Shown piece after piece: positions 20,932 to 30,700 of a stretch of 64,000 bases of DNA. A model generated the notes under the pieces. It searched no databases. It saw only the letters and a list, made by a program, of their open reading frames with translations, and was not told the DNA's origin. The translations under genes were made by a program, and so were the position numbers. Location: NCBI RefSeq assembly GCF_029953595.1, contig NZ_CP124535.1, positions 1,210,001 to 1,274,000 on the forward strand, written 5' to 3'. Within the stretch, counting starts at the first letter, position 1. Every line of letters starts with the position of its first letter. The DNA is from Fuscovulum ytuae. Its GTDB lineage: Bacteria; Pseudomonadota; Alphaproteobacteria; Rhodobacterales; Rhodobacteraceae.

Positions 20932-21582
20932 TCAGGCGAAGGAATAGCGTTGGGCGCTCAGAACAACTTCAAGCCGGTTCGCTGCATTGAACTTGTCCTT
21001 CAGACAGCCAATATAATGCTTGACGGTTTTCTCGCTGATATTCAGGCTTTCACCGATCTGCGAATTTGTTGCGCCTTTCAGCAGACATTTGAGAACCTGC
21101 TCTTCGCGAAAGGTCAGTTGCATCGAACTCAATTCACGACGACGGTCCTCGGCCTTTTTCAACGCGCTTATCACCTGCATCGCGACATTGGGCTCAAGAT
21201 AATTATCCCCGCGCACCAGACGCGAAACCGCAAGCCGCACCTGTGCGGGATCGCCCCATTTGGTGATCAGGCCCGACGCCCCGGCCTGAAGCGCGTCCAC
21301 GGTATCCTCCAACTCGGAATCACCCGTGAAAATAAGGAGTTTTGTCTTCGGGCATGCCTTGTTCAAGCGCCGCAAGCGGGCCTTGCCCTCTTTGGTCTGA
21401 TTGAGGTCAAAGATCAGAACATCGGGATTGGAGTTTGCCGCCGCCTCCACCGTCTCCTCGGACCATGCGCCGGCACCGACAACCACAATATCGGCGTCGT
21501 CCCGAAGACAGGCCGAAAGACCGATATGTATGATCGGATGTTCGTCACAGACAAAAACAGTTGCTCGCAAATTTGCCTCCAT
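20932..21582 (-). CDS. NarL/FixJ-type response regulator with LuxR HTH
   Basis: A 216-aa transcription factor. The receiver has CDEHP (acid pair), LIFDLNQ (phospho-Asp), IFTGD (Thr) and LITKWG (Lys). The C-terminal LuxR/GerE HTH reads LTFREEQVLKCLLKGATNSQIGESLNISEKTVKHYIGCLKDKF, with the usual recognition helix. NarL-family dimers bind short palindromes, so this is the best candidate in the window for the TTCGAC-N4-GTCCAA sites of the island; that match is inference. It follows the HlyD gene terminator by about 160 bp. Confidence 0.9.
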   Translation of the reverse strand: MEANLRATVFVCDEHPIIHIGLSACLRDDADIVVVGAGAWSEETVEAAANSNPDVLIFDLNQTKEGKARLRRLNKACPKTKLLIFTGDSELEDTVDALQAGASGLITKWGDPAQVRLAVSRLVRGDNYLEPNVAMQVISALKKAEDRRRELSSMQLTFREEQVLKCLLKGATNSQIGESLNISEKTVKHYIGCLKDKFNAANRLEVVLSAQRYSFA

Positions 21583-21740
21583 CTTTCGTCATGGCTGGAT
21601 ACGTAAGTCTTGACGATTGATCTGCTCTCGATGCCTTTTTGGCTTTTGGCTAGAATAACAATTGTTTTTCGTATTTCTCAAGCCGACCGTGACTCTGTGC
21701 AAATGACTCCGATCTCATTCGGAAATACCAAATGGAATAG

Positions 21741-21776
21741 AAAAACATCCCAATGGCCTTGTTTGGCCATTGGGAT
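21741..21776 (-). terminator. Strong intrinsic terminator of the type I secretion operon
   Basis: A perfect 12-bp stem ATCCCAATGGCC/GGCCATTGGGAT (21747-21758 with 21765-21776, 6-base loop) is followed on the minus strand by GTTTTT. It lies about 80 bp past the stop of the HlyD-like gene. Confidence 0.88.
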
Positions 21777-21854
21777 GCAATTCTTCAACTGGCAGCTTCA
21801 CTCAAGATGCCGTTTCATCCCTCGGCTTGCCCCTAAAGGCCAAGCCCTTCCCGT

Positions 21855-23174
21855 TTATTCCTCGCGCATAGCGCGGTTCATTTGGTCGAGGACGGGTTGT
21901 ATGAGGTATGAGAGGACGACGCGTTCTTGAGTTGGGATATAGACTTCGACGGGCATTCCTGGGACGAGGCCTCTGGAACCGAGGTCATCGAGGTTTCCGG
22001 TCGCTTTGGCGCGTGCTTTGTAATAGTTGAGGCCTGTTTGGGGGTCGATGACGGCTGCGGCGGCGATGGTTTCGACGATGCCGTCGATTTCGGGCGTGAT
22101 GCGCTGGTTGAAGGTTGGGAAGCGCAGGCGTGCTTTTTGGCCGGGTTCGATGGCGTCGATATCTGTGGTTGAGATGCGGAATTCGATGATGAGGTCGGTT
22201 TCGCTGGGCACGACGGTGACGAGTGTCTTGCCGGGCGGGATGACCTCGCCGAGGGTTGAGACATTGACCTCATTGACGGTGCCTGTGGCGGGGGCGCGCA
22301 GGACGGCGCGGTCCTTTTTCTCGCGGGCGGCGGTCAGTTGCTGGCGCAGGTCGGTGATCTGGGGTTCGAGGCTGCGCAACTCGCGATGGGCATCGGCCTT
22401 TGCGGTGGCCATGAGGCGGTCGCGTTCGAGGGTGATCTCGGTCTGGCGGGTTTCGTTGCGGGCGAGGTTGGCGTTGATCTCGCCCATTTCGCCGCGCATG
22501 CGGGTGAGGTCGCGCAGGATCTCGTCGAGGCGGCTTTTTTCGACGGAGCCTGCCTTTTGCAGCTTGTCGAAGCGGGCATAGGTTGCCTCGACAAGGGCCA
22601 GTTCCTCGGCCACCGATTGGCGGCGCGCGGTCTGGCCTTCGGTGTCAAAGCGCAGTTGATCGGCCTGCAGATCAAGGGCGGTCAGCTGGACCTCGCGGTT
22701 GAGGCGGTTTTCCTCCATCAGGCGGCGCTCGCCCTCAAGGATGCGGACGGCCTCGGGATTGGCGGCGTCAAAGCTCGTGGGCAGCACCATCTCGCTGCCG
22801 TCGCGTTCGGCGGCAAGGCGGGCGGCGCGGGCCTCGGCCTCCATCAATTGGGATGAGAGCATGCCGATGCGGGTTTCCAGCTCGAAGGTGTCGAGGATGA
22901 GGACGGGCTGGCCTGCCGTGACCTCGTCCCCGGCGGCGACGAGGATCTGGTTCAGCGTGCCGCCATCGACATGCTGCACGCTTTGGACATCGCTCTTCAC
23001 AAGGACGGAGCCCGAGCCGATCACGGCGGCATCCAGACGCGCGGTCGCGGCCCAGAAGCCGATGCCCCCGACGAGGAAGGCGGTCAGCGTTGCAGCGGCG
23101 ATCAGGCGGCCGCGCAACGAGAAGGCGGCGGTCGGATCGGGCGGATAGGGCAGGTTGGAGGCCATCGACATCAT
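21855..23174 (-). CDS. HlyD-family type I secretion membrane-fusion protein
   Basis: About 440 aa. A cytoplasmic tail of roughly 20 residues, one TM segment (LIAAATLTAFLVGGIGFWA), then a long periplasmic part with the lipoyl-like half motif (VQHVDGGTLNQILVAAGDEVTAGQPVLILD), an extended coiled coil (residues 90-290) and the C-terminal beta-barrel ending NRAMREE. This is the PrtE/HlyD adaptor that bridges the ABC exporter and TolC. The start is uncertain: GTG 23183, ATG 23174 or ATG 23165; 23174 has a GAG at fair spacing. No TolC gene is in the window. Confidence 0.92.
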   Translation of the reverse strand: MMSMASNLPYPPDPTAAFSLRGRLIAAATLTAFLVGGIGFWAATARLDAAVIGSGSVLVKSDVQSVQHVDGGTLNQILVAAGDEVTAGQPVLILDTFELETRIGMLSSQLMEAEARAARLAAERDGSEMVLPTSFDAANPEAVRILEGERRLMEENRLNREVQLTALDLQADQLRFDTEGQTARRQSVAEELALVEATYARFDKLQKAGSVEKSRLDEILRDLTRMRGEMGEINANLARNETRQTEITLERDRLMATAKADAHRELRSLEPQITDLRQQLTAAREKKDRAVLRAPATGTVNEVNVSTLGEVIPPGKTLVTVVPSETDLIIEFRISTTDIDAIEPGQKARLRFPTFNQRITPEIDGIVETIAAAAVIDPQTGLNYYKARAKATGNLDDLGSRGLVPGMPVEVYIPTQERVVLSYLIQPVLDQMNRAMREE

Positions 23175-23217
23175 CTTCGTCACTCGGTGCTTGGCGGGGG
23201 CCTGCAGGCAGGTCCCC

Positions 23218-23273
23218 GAGGAGGGGGGGGAGGAGGAGGGTTCGGGGTCCGTCAGGCCCGCGCGGGGCCTGAC
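23218..23273 (-). other. Intercistronic hairpin and CCUCC-rich run before the HlyD gene
   Basis: In the mRNA sense, a 9-bp stem GTCAGGCCC/GGGCCTGAC (23251-23273) follows the stop of the preceding gene by 13 bp, and then comes a C/T-rich run with several CCTCC words (23218-23240). No T-tract follows, so it is more likely a processing or translation-control element than a terminator. Confidence 0.4.
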
Positions 23274-23286
23274 AGATGGGCCGCCA

Positions 23287-24360
23287 TCACAAGAGGCCCG
23301 TCACGCTATCGGTCGCCAAAAGCGGGTCGGGCTGGAGGCCCGTGTCATTGCTCATGTCGCCTGCCATGCCATTGGCGGTCAGGAAGGCGGTGGTCACCGG
23401 GCCTTCGGCAAGGCTTGCCTCGGGCATCGTGCTGTTGCCCGGGGTATCGAGGCTGGGGAAGTATTCCTCGATGAAGGCGGCCTTCGACTCCGGGTTGGAG
23501 ACGAGGTCATAGGTGCGCTCTTCGCGGGCCAGATAGGCGGTGTCGAGATCGGGCCGCGTCTCGCCGCCGCGCAGCTTGTAAAGCTCGTGCTGGCTGACCC
23601 AATCGCCGATGGCGAGGTTCGAGATGTCGCGCACCGTGGTGGCATGGAAGGGCCGCACCACAGAGGCCAGCTGGGCAAAGAGGTCCTGGAAGCTGATGCC
23701 CACGATGCCCGTGGCATCGTCCTCGCCCGTGCCCGTGCCATTCCCGCCGGGGCCATTCCCGCCAGGGCCATTGCCGCCCGTGCCCGTGCCAGCGGTATTG
23801 CCGGGCGCGCCGCCCCCCGTGCTGCCCCCCGTGCCGCCCCCCGCACCACCGCCGGGGGCACCGGGGATCAGCGGCAGGCTGCCGCTGGTGCCAAACATCG
23901 AGGGCAGCGCCGCCGTGGCGATCTCGGGCCGGTCGGCCAGATAGAGGTCGGGCATGTCCATCGTCGGGTCGGCATCGGGGAAGAAGCGCGACAGATCCAG
24001 CTGTCCGGGCCCGCGGCCGATGCGGCCCATATCGCCATCCTCACCGGGCAGCGAGCCGGTGATCAGCGGCTGACCCTCGTCCAGCTCCGCAAATTCCACC
24101 GGCGGCGCAGCCTCCTCCATCCCCGGATGGCGTGGGGCCGACACCTGTTCGGCAGCCTGACGGTCGACGGGCTGGTCGGTCGGGTCGCTGGGCTGGGCGG
24201 TGCCGCCAAAGGCCGTCTTCACATAGGCCGCAAGCGTCAAGGTCAGCGCCGCGAACATCGCCGCAAAGGGGGCTTCCTTCCGTTCGGCCAAGGTGAAGAG
24301 GGCGCGCCCCTTCGGCTTGTTCGCCTCGGCCGATTTGCGGTGCTTGGTCTTGATTTCCAT
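23287..24360 (-). CDS. Unrecognised one-TM protein of the secretion operon
   Basis: A 357-aa protein I cannot assign to a family. Order: basic cytoplasmic N terminus (KTKHRKSAEANKPKGR), one TM segment at about residues 31-50 (PFAAMFAALTLTLAAYVKTAF), an acidic/proline-rich stretch, a Gly/Asn/Thr-rich linker (about 165-215, repeated GGNGPGGNG), and a folded-looking domain (ISFQDLFAQLASVVRPFHATTVRDISNLAIGDW). It lies between the ABC exporter and adaptor genes with a GGAGGCGGAG ribosome site, so it is probably part of, or regulates, the exporter from the periplasmic face. That is inference from position. Confidence 0.7.
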   Translation of the reverse strand: MEIKTKHRKSAEANKPKGRALFTLAERKEAPFAAMFAALTLTLAAYVKTAFGGTAQPSDPTDQPVDRQAAEQVSAPRHPGMEEAAPPVEFAELDEGQPLITGSLPGEDGDMGRIGRGPGQLDLSRFFPDADPTMDMPDLYLADRPEIATAALPSMFGTSGSLPLIPGAPGGGAGGGTGGSTGGGAPGNTAGTGTGGNGPGGNGPGGNGTGTGEDDATGIVGISFQDLFAQLASVVRPFHATTVRDISNLAIGDWVSQHELYKLRGGETRPDLDTAYLAREERTYDLVSNPESKAAFIEEYFPSLDTPGNSTMPEASLAEGPVTTAFLTANGMAGDMSNDTGLQPDPLLATDSVTGLL

Positions 24361-24460
24361 CTCCGCCTCCTTCCTTTGTCCGTTCCTGCTGTCTGTTCTG
24401 GCTGGGCGTGTTGCGCCCCATCCGTCACTCGGGGCCGCGGCCCCACCTCAGCCTGCCGCC

Positions 24461-26254
24461 TCAGTTCGCATTCGCCGCAGCCTGCAACTCGCGCTCGGCC
24501 GGGCCGAGGTTGATCTGATCGCTGCCCGCCACCGTGGTGGGCGCCACCACCTTGCCGTCGCGGTTGCCCAAAACCTCTTCCTTCGTGCCAAAGGCCGCCA
24601 GACGACCGGCATGCACCGCCGCCACCATATCCACCGCCGCCAGCACGCTCGGACGATGCGCCACGATCACCGCGATGCCGCCACGCGCCCGGATCGCCTT
24701 GATCGTATCGTTCAGCGCCCGCTCCCCCACCGCATCAAGCGAGGCATTGGGTTCATCCAGCAGCACCACGAACGGGTCCTGATAAAGCGCGCGCGCAAGT
24801 CCGATCCGCTGGCGCTGCCCGGCGGAAAGCGCGGTCCCCAGCGCCCCCACCTCGGTGTCATAGCCCTCGGGCAGGCCCGCGATCATCTTGTGCACATTCG
24901 CCGCCACCGCCGCCTTGTAGACCGCATCCGTGTCCTTGTTCGTGTCAAAGCGGCTGATGTTCTCGCGCACCGTCCCGTTGAAGAGACCCACTTCCTGCGG
25001 CAAAAAGCCGATGATCTCGCCCATCCGCGACGGGTCCCATTGCGCAAGGTCCACGTCATCATAGCGGATCGACCCGCGCAGCACCGGCCAGACACCCGCA
25101 AGCGCCCGCAACAGCGTCGACTTGCCCCCGCCCGACGGGCCCACGATCGCCAGCGCCTGACCCGCCTGCAATTCAAAGCTCACCTCCGACAACAGCACCC
25201 GGCCATTCGCAGGCGAGGCCACCGTCAGGTTCTCAACCCGCAAGGATTGCGTCGGCGAGGGCAGCATCACCGGCGTCTTCTCCGCCGACAGCGCCACCAA
25301 CGTGTCGCGCAGTTGCGTCCAAGCGTGCCGCGCCGACACAATCCCCTTCCAGTTCGCAATCACCTGATCGATCGGCGCCAGCGCCCGACCCGAGGCCACC
25401 GACACCGCGATGATCGCCCCCGCCGACAGCTCGCCCTGGATCGTGAAGAACGCCCCAAGACCCAAGAGCCCCGATTGCAAGAGCATCCGCAGCACTCGCG
25501 ACATCGCCCCCATCGTCCCGGTGATGTCCGAGGCCCGCGTCTGAAGGTCCAGATGCTGACGGTTGGCCGCCGCAAAGCGTTCCACCGCACGCCCCGTCGC
25601 CCCCATCGCGATCAGGCTTTCCGAGTTGCGCGTGTTGGATTCCGAGATCGTATTGCGCACCACCAGCGCACGCTGCGCCGATTTGGCCAAATCCCGCGAC
25701 TTGAACTCTGCCAGCATCGTCAAAAGCGCCAGCACAACCGCGCCACCCAGCGTCACTGCCCCCAGAACAGGGTGCAGCAGATACACAAACACCAAAAACA
25801 CAGGCACAAAGGGCAGATCAAAAATCGCAGCAGGCGCCTGCGAGCCCAAAAAGTTCCGCAGCGTGTCCACCGTCCGGCCCCGCTCCAGCGCCTCCGTCGT
25901 CGAAAACCCATAGCGCGGCATGTCAATCGCAACCTTGTGCGACAAAGGCGCAAGACGCTGGTCCAGACGCGCCCCAATCCGCACCAAAACCTGGCTCCGG
26001 ATCGTGTCAAAACCGCCCTGAACCATGTACAAGGCCAAAGCCAAAATCGACAAAAACGCCAGCGTCTGTACCGAGCCAGACGTCAACGCCCGGTCATATA
26101 CCTGCAACATGTAAAACGAACCCGTCAGCGCCAAAACGCTGATCAAACCAGAAATCCCAAACAACGCCCAACCATACCGCGCCAAGTCCGCGTTCAACAA
26201 CGAACGCGCCTTCCGCAAAGCCAAAGGATCTGCACTCGACATCGGATGCGCCAT
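24461..26254 (-). CDS. Type I secretion ABC exporter (PrtD family, permease fused to ATPase)
   Basis: A 597-aa inner-membrane exporter. The N-terminal membrane domain (about residues 20-310) has six TM segments without a C39 peptidase-like domain, as in PrtD/LipB-type exporters of RTX proteins. The ATPase shows Walker A GPSGGGKST, Q-loop FLPQEVGLF, signature LSAGQRQRIGLARAL, Walker B FVVLLDEP and the switch His in VAHRPS. It begins the operon exporter-unknown-HlyD. A palindrome shared with the peroxidase genes lies 150 bp upstream, so the cargo is probably the two RTX peroxidases. Confidence 0.93.
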   Translation of the reverse strand: MAHPMSSADPLALRKARSLLNADLARYGWALFGISGLISVLALTGSFYMLQVYDRALTSGSVQTLAFLSILALALYMVQGGFDTIRSQVLVRIGARLDQRLAPLSHKVAIDMPRYGFSTTEALERGRTVDTLRNFLGSQAPAAIFDLPFVPVFLVFVYLLHPVLGAVTLGGAVVLALLTMLAEFKSRDLAKSAQRALVVRNTISESNTRNSESLIAMGATGRAVERFAAANRQHLDLQTRASDITGTMGAMSRVLRMLLQSGLLGLGAFFTIQGELSAGAIIAVSVASGRALAPIDQVIANWKGIVSARHAWTQLRDTLVALSAEKTPVMLPSPTQSLRVENLTVASPANGRVLLSEVSFELQAGQALAIVGPSGGGKSTLLRALAGVWPVLRGSIRYDDVDLAQWDPSRMGEIIGFLPQEVGLFNGTVRENISRFDTNKDTDAVYKAAVAANVHKMIAGLPEGYDTEVGALGTALSAGQRQRIGLARALYQDPFVVLLDEPNASLDAVGERALNDTIKAIRARGGIAVIVAHRPSVLAAVDMVAAVHAGRLAAFGTKEEVLGNRDGKVVAPTTVAGSDQINLGPAERELQAAANAN

Positions 26255-26404
26255 AACTGCCTCTCATGCGTAATCGCGGTGGGTAAACAAAAAACCAGCT
26301 GAAGTGCCGCTTGCTTTCCAGTTTCGGGAAGCGACGAACGCGCCAACCCCACCTTTATGCCAGCAGGGGTGGCGGATTGCTTTGGCTCTGCGTCTGATCG
26401 TCTT

Positions 26405-26420
26405 TTGGACTAAGGTCCAA
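26405..26420 (-). promoter_or_regulatory. Island operator-like palindrome A (upstream of ABC exporter)
   Basis: TTGGAC-N4-GTCCAA is a perfect 6+6 inverted repeat. Its near edge is 150 bp before the exporter start. Related sites lie before both peroxidases and the distal response regulator (35732, 42902, 43407). The bases between 26255 and 26404 hold no other recognisable feature. Confidence 0.6.
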
Positions 26421-26470
26421 TTTCGGGATTGGTCCGGGACGGGGTGCTCCCTTGCCGGACCGAGTGATCC

Positions 26471-26653
26471 CTATTGAAGCGGTCCACTGAGCCTCTGTTC
26501 CAAGAGGGACAGGAACCTCCTCCGGAAGTCTGGATTGCAGGAGATGAGCGACATCACCAAATCTGCATTCCAATCATCCAAGTCCACCTTACCTACCTCT
26601 TCCCATTCCTTTATCAGGTTGTTCAGGTGCGCGAGGTCATCCAATACCTGCAT
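26471..26653 (-). CDS. Small 60-aa peroxidase partner protein 1
   Basis: A 60-aa acidic, probably helical protein (MQVLDDLAHLNNLIKEWEEV...NPDFRRRF...). It begins 72 bp downstream of the 2956-aa peroxidase, beyond a strong hairpin. About 35 of 60 residues are identical to the protein at 36421-36603, which follows the other peroxidase at the same distance; kept blocks are LDD, HL, DLD.W.A, IS.NPDF and LLE.RL. The start at 26653 has AAGGA nine bases upstream; an ATG three codons earlier has no space for a ribosome site. No known family recognised. A role in folding, heme loading or export of the peroxidase is inference. Confidence 0.8.
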   Translation of the reverse strand: MQVLDDLAHLNNLIKEWEEVGKVDLDDWNADLVMSLISCNPDFRRRFLSLLEQRLSGPLQ

Positions 26654-26690
26654 CTTGCACATTCCTTAGAGCGTTATGAGGGATGAGTGG

Positions 26691-26716
26691 CCCCCGGCCG
26701 GTTGCCCGGCCGGGGG
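26691..26716 (-). terminator. GC hairpin between peroxidase 1 and its small partner
   Basis: A perfect 11-bp stem CCCCCGGCCGG/CCGGCCGGGGG with a 4-base loop starts 9 bp past the peroxidase stop. No T-tract follows, so it may only attenuate read-through or protect the 3' end. An identical hairpin follows peroxidase 2. Confidence 0.55.
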
Positions 26717-27709
26717 TGATTGTCATCAGAAGTTGAAGGACGAGCTGTCGAGGGTATGCGCCCCGCGCAGCGTGATCGAGAAGTCGGCATCCGCGTCACC
26801 GTCGGTGAACCCGTCGATGATCGTGTCCACCCCGTTCTCGGTCGCAACCTCCCGGATCACCAGGCTGCCCGCCGCCGTCGTGCCCTGACCGGCCAGCTCG
26901 AAGGCCTGGTTGCCATTCATGCCCACCATCGCGTCGATCCCCGACAGGTCGATCTTGTCGCCCGGACGGAAGTCCGTGATCACGTCGCCATCCGCCGTGC
27001 CGGCCGAGACGAAGACGAAGACATCATCGCCATCCCCGCCCGTCAGCACGTTGATCGACAAGGACGCCTTGATCACATCATTGCCCATCCCGCCGGTGGC
27101 ATTCTCGATCCCCACAAGGTGATCGGTCACACCGCCGATGCGCGCCGTCCCGATCGCCGTATAGGCCCCCAGATCGATCACCGCATCCTCGGTCAGGGCC
27201 GAGAGGTCAAGCGTATCGCTGCCGTCACCACCGAAGAGCATGTCCGCCCCATCCCCAGACGCCGCGAGGAAGACGTCATCCCCTTCGCCGCCCAGAAGAA
27301 CGTCACGACCCGCGCCGCCTTCGATCACGTCACCACCGCTGCCGCCGACCGCAACATCATTGCCGCCATTGCCAAGGATGATATCCGATCCGCCCTTGCC
27401 AAGGAGGGCATCGCCCTCTTCGCCACCGACGATCACGTCATCACCGGCATCGCCGACCATGACACCCGCCGCAGACCCCGGCATCAGCACCACACCGTCA
27501 ACAACCGGCACACCGCCGCCCGTCCCAGTGCCCGTGCCAGTGCCCGACCCCGTGCCGCTGCCCGAACCCGCGCCCGGAGCGTCGTCATCGGCATCCTCGG
27601 CCTCGTCATCGGCGACATCATCATGGCCGCCCGACGCTTCGCCCTCGGACCCGCTCGCTCCGTCATCGGGCGAGACGGTTTCTGCCCCGTTCTCGGCGGC
27701 ATCCCCGGT
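26691..27709 (-). repeat. 1,019-bp near-identical repeat, copy 1 (RTX C-terminal module)
   Basis: This segment, covering the hairpin and roughly the last 328 codons of peroxidase 1, matches 36640-37658 with a constant offset of 9,949 bp, no indel seen and only scattered base changes. It ends sharply at 27709, where the two acidic linkers diverge. It encodes the acidic Gly/Ser linker, RTX repeats and secretion signal. Confidence 0.88.
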
Positions 27710-30700
27710 CTCGGAACCAGGCGCTTGCGCATCGCCGTTTCCAGCATCGACACCGGTGTCGTCACCGCCGGTCCCGGCGCCTGCACCATTGTCTTCATCC
27801 GACACTTCGAAGATCCGCTCATCCAGCCCAGTCAGGCCGGTGTTGCGCATCACGATATCGGCGAAGCTCTGGCCCTCGACGAAGTTCTGGTAGAGGTCGA
27901 AGTTCTCCAGTCGGTCGATGTAGTAGAAGCGATCACCTTCCTGCAGACGGTCAAGCTGTTCATGGATCACCACCCAGAAGGTGGAGCCCACGATCCCGCC
28001 GTTCACCTTGGCCTCGGCCAGACCACCGACCCAGAGATCGACCCGGTCGATGCCCTTCACGGTGAAGCTGCCATCGCCATTGTCGACCAAGGCGATCTCG
28101 GGGTTCAGTGCCGAGAAGGCATCCGCAGCCGCCTGATCCTCCAAGACAAGGTCAGGATAGGCCTGACGGAACTGGGTCAGCACCGCCTCCGACAGGTTGT
28201 TGCGCGCGCCGAAGTCTTCCCAGCTCGTGTAGGGTTGCAGAAGACCCGCATCCACGAAGCTGAGCGCCTCTTGGATATAGGGGCTCTCCGAGTCCAGAAG
28301 CGCCGCCTTCACCTGGTTCAGCGTGCCAAGCCCCACATCGCGGCCACGGGCCACGTTGAAGGCGAAAAGGTCGGCGCTGACCCGGACCAGATCATTGCGG
28401 ACACCGTCCACGATGTTCACGTCCACCTCTTCGGCCGCCTGACCCGCGATGCCTTCAAGAACCGAGGCCGCGCCGATTTGCAGATAGCCGGGCTGCGGGA
28501 CATAGCCGTATTGCGCCAGCGTCTGAAGGCTTTGCGTGAAGGCCCCTTCGGCATTGGTCGGGTTGAGGAAGGCATCAAAGAGCGACACCTGCGACACCGT
28601 CCCATCTGCATTGCTGACCGAGATGGTCTGACCGATCATGGTGTGACCAAACCGGTAAACCGCAGAGGCGAATTCCTGGCTGATCGCCGCATTCGTATCC
28701 GGGTTCCATTCGGTGAAGCCATGATCGCCTTCGCCACGGATTCCCTCGCCGCCAAGCAGCTTCTCGGCAAACTCGGTGAAGACCACACGCTGATACTCGG
28801 CCTCGTTCACGATCTTGGCGGCTTGGAAAAGTTCCTCCGCCGTCAGTACCGTGCCATTCGAGGCATAAAGACCTTCAAGCTGCTCCACATGATAGTTGTG
28901 GTTGCGCGCAAAGATCGTGTGCATCGAAGTCAGCGTGATGTTCTCGTTCACCCGCCCGTCACCGGCCACGACATGGTCGAGCAGGTTGATGAAGGGGTTG
29001 GCATCAAGGATCAAAGGCTGGCCTTCGCCCATGAAGTTCGCGGTCAGCGCCTTCACGACGTCAGTGTTATAGGTGCCATCCTCATTCTTCAGCGTCGGAT
29101 AGAACTCAAGCAGGGTCTGGCCACCATTGGGCAGATCGCTGCCCTGGAAGACCGTTCCATTCTCGATGTGATGCTCCAGCACCTCGCGCAGCGTGGGCAG
29201 CAGCTTGTAGCCCGGGGCCGAAGGATCCTCCGCCCCAAGGATCACGCGTGCCCCCAGACCGCCCATCCCGTCGCCTTCGCGCAGCAACTGGCCGATCATG
29301 CTGGTGGAGCCATAGACCTGGTTCTGATCCACGAAGGGCGAGGTGATGTTCAGGTGCTGTGCCGCGCCATCCTCATCAAAGCCCACCACCGAGGCGCGGG
29401 TCAGGTCGGCCGGGTTCTGGGCGCGGGCGCCCATGCCGACATCACCGATCTGAATGGTGCCTGCCCCCCCCTTCGGGATGAAGCTCAGCCCATGGTCGAA
29501 GTATTGCGCAAAGGCCATGAAGAAGATGTTGGCCTGCGCGCTTGGGGCAAGCCCCTCTTCCTGCGTGCCGATGATGTCCGAGATGGTGCGCGCATCCAGC
29601 CCGTCAAAGATCGGGTTGACCGCGTTGTTGACCCCGCCTTCCTCACGCGTGCCCGACCGGTTCGGCGTGATGCGAATAAAGGGTTCCCCATGCGCGCCCA
29701 GCGTCGGGTCGGCAAAGTTGTTGCCCTCACCCGTCAAAGTGCGAACACCCAATGCATTGGCCGCATCGTCATTCCCATCCGGGTTGATGCCACGCACAAG
29801 ATCCAAAAGCCCCGCAGCATCATTCAACGTCAGCAAAGGCGCAGGCGACAAAACACCACCCGTGTCGCCCGCAGACGGAGCACCACCATCATGATGGTAG
29901 GTCCCTTCCGGAGACAGGACGGGCAAAGCATCGATGGCTCCTGTGAAGGTCACGGAATGCGTGCCGTTCGACATGGTCACCGTGCCGTTGCCATTATCCA
30001 TCGCCACATAGTCTGCAGGATCAGTCCCGGCAGGGACTTCGATGACGTCTTGCGGGCGCAGCGTGCCAACAACCGTGTCATTCCCCCCAGCCGTACGGAA
30101 GACGATCCGGTGCGCAGAGCTGAGCGCCGAGATATCCACCTCGTCATCCTGATCCGACCCGTTGATCGTGATCGTGTTCAGCGCAAGGCTCGTGGTCGAG
30201 AAATCACCGATCACGATGACCCTGTCGCCATTCGCCGTACCACCCACAGGCGCGCCGTCCGTCGGAGCCGTTACATCGATGGCGCCGCCAAGCGGACCCG
30301 TAATCACGATCTCTTCGATATTGTCGAGTTGCAGGATACGGGATTCGTTGTCAGTCCCGTTGCGGGTGATGACAATCTCCGTGTTGGCACCGGGGGTTAT
30401 CCCTGCTGCAATCGCCGCGTCACGGGTATAGATGCGGTAGGTTTCCGCCGCGAATGCCCGCGTGGTGATCTGGATCGTATCGATCCCGGCACCGCCATTG
30501 ATGATGTCTCGACCATCGGTTGCCGTGCCAAGAACATTTGCGTTCCAAATGATGAGGTCGTCTCCTTCACCGGCATCAATCCGATCAAGTCCAAGACCGC
30601 CATCCACGGTATCGGCACCTGCACCGCCGGCAATCGTATCAGCACCGTTGTTTCCAAAGATCAGGTCGGCGCCAACCGTGCCGTCGATCAGATCGCCAGC

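Noticed and set aside
27190-27475. Short-period repeats resembling a CRISPR array
   Set aside because: These are codon-level repeats of GGxGxD calcium-binding nonapeptides inside the peroxidase gene; no spacers of constant length and no cas genes.
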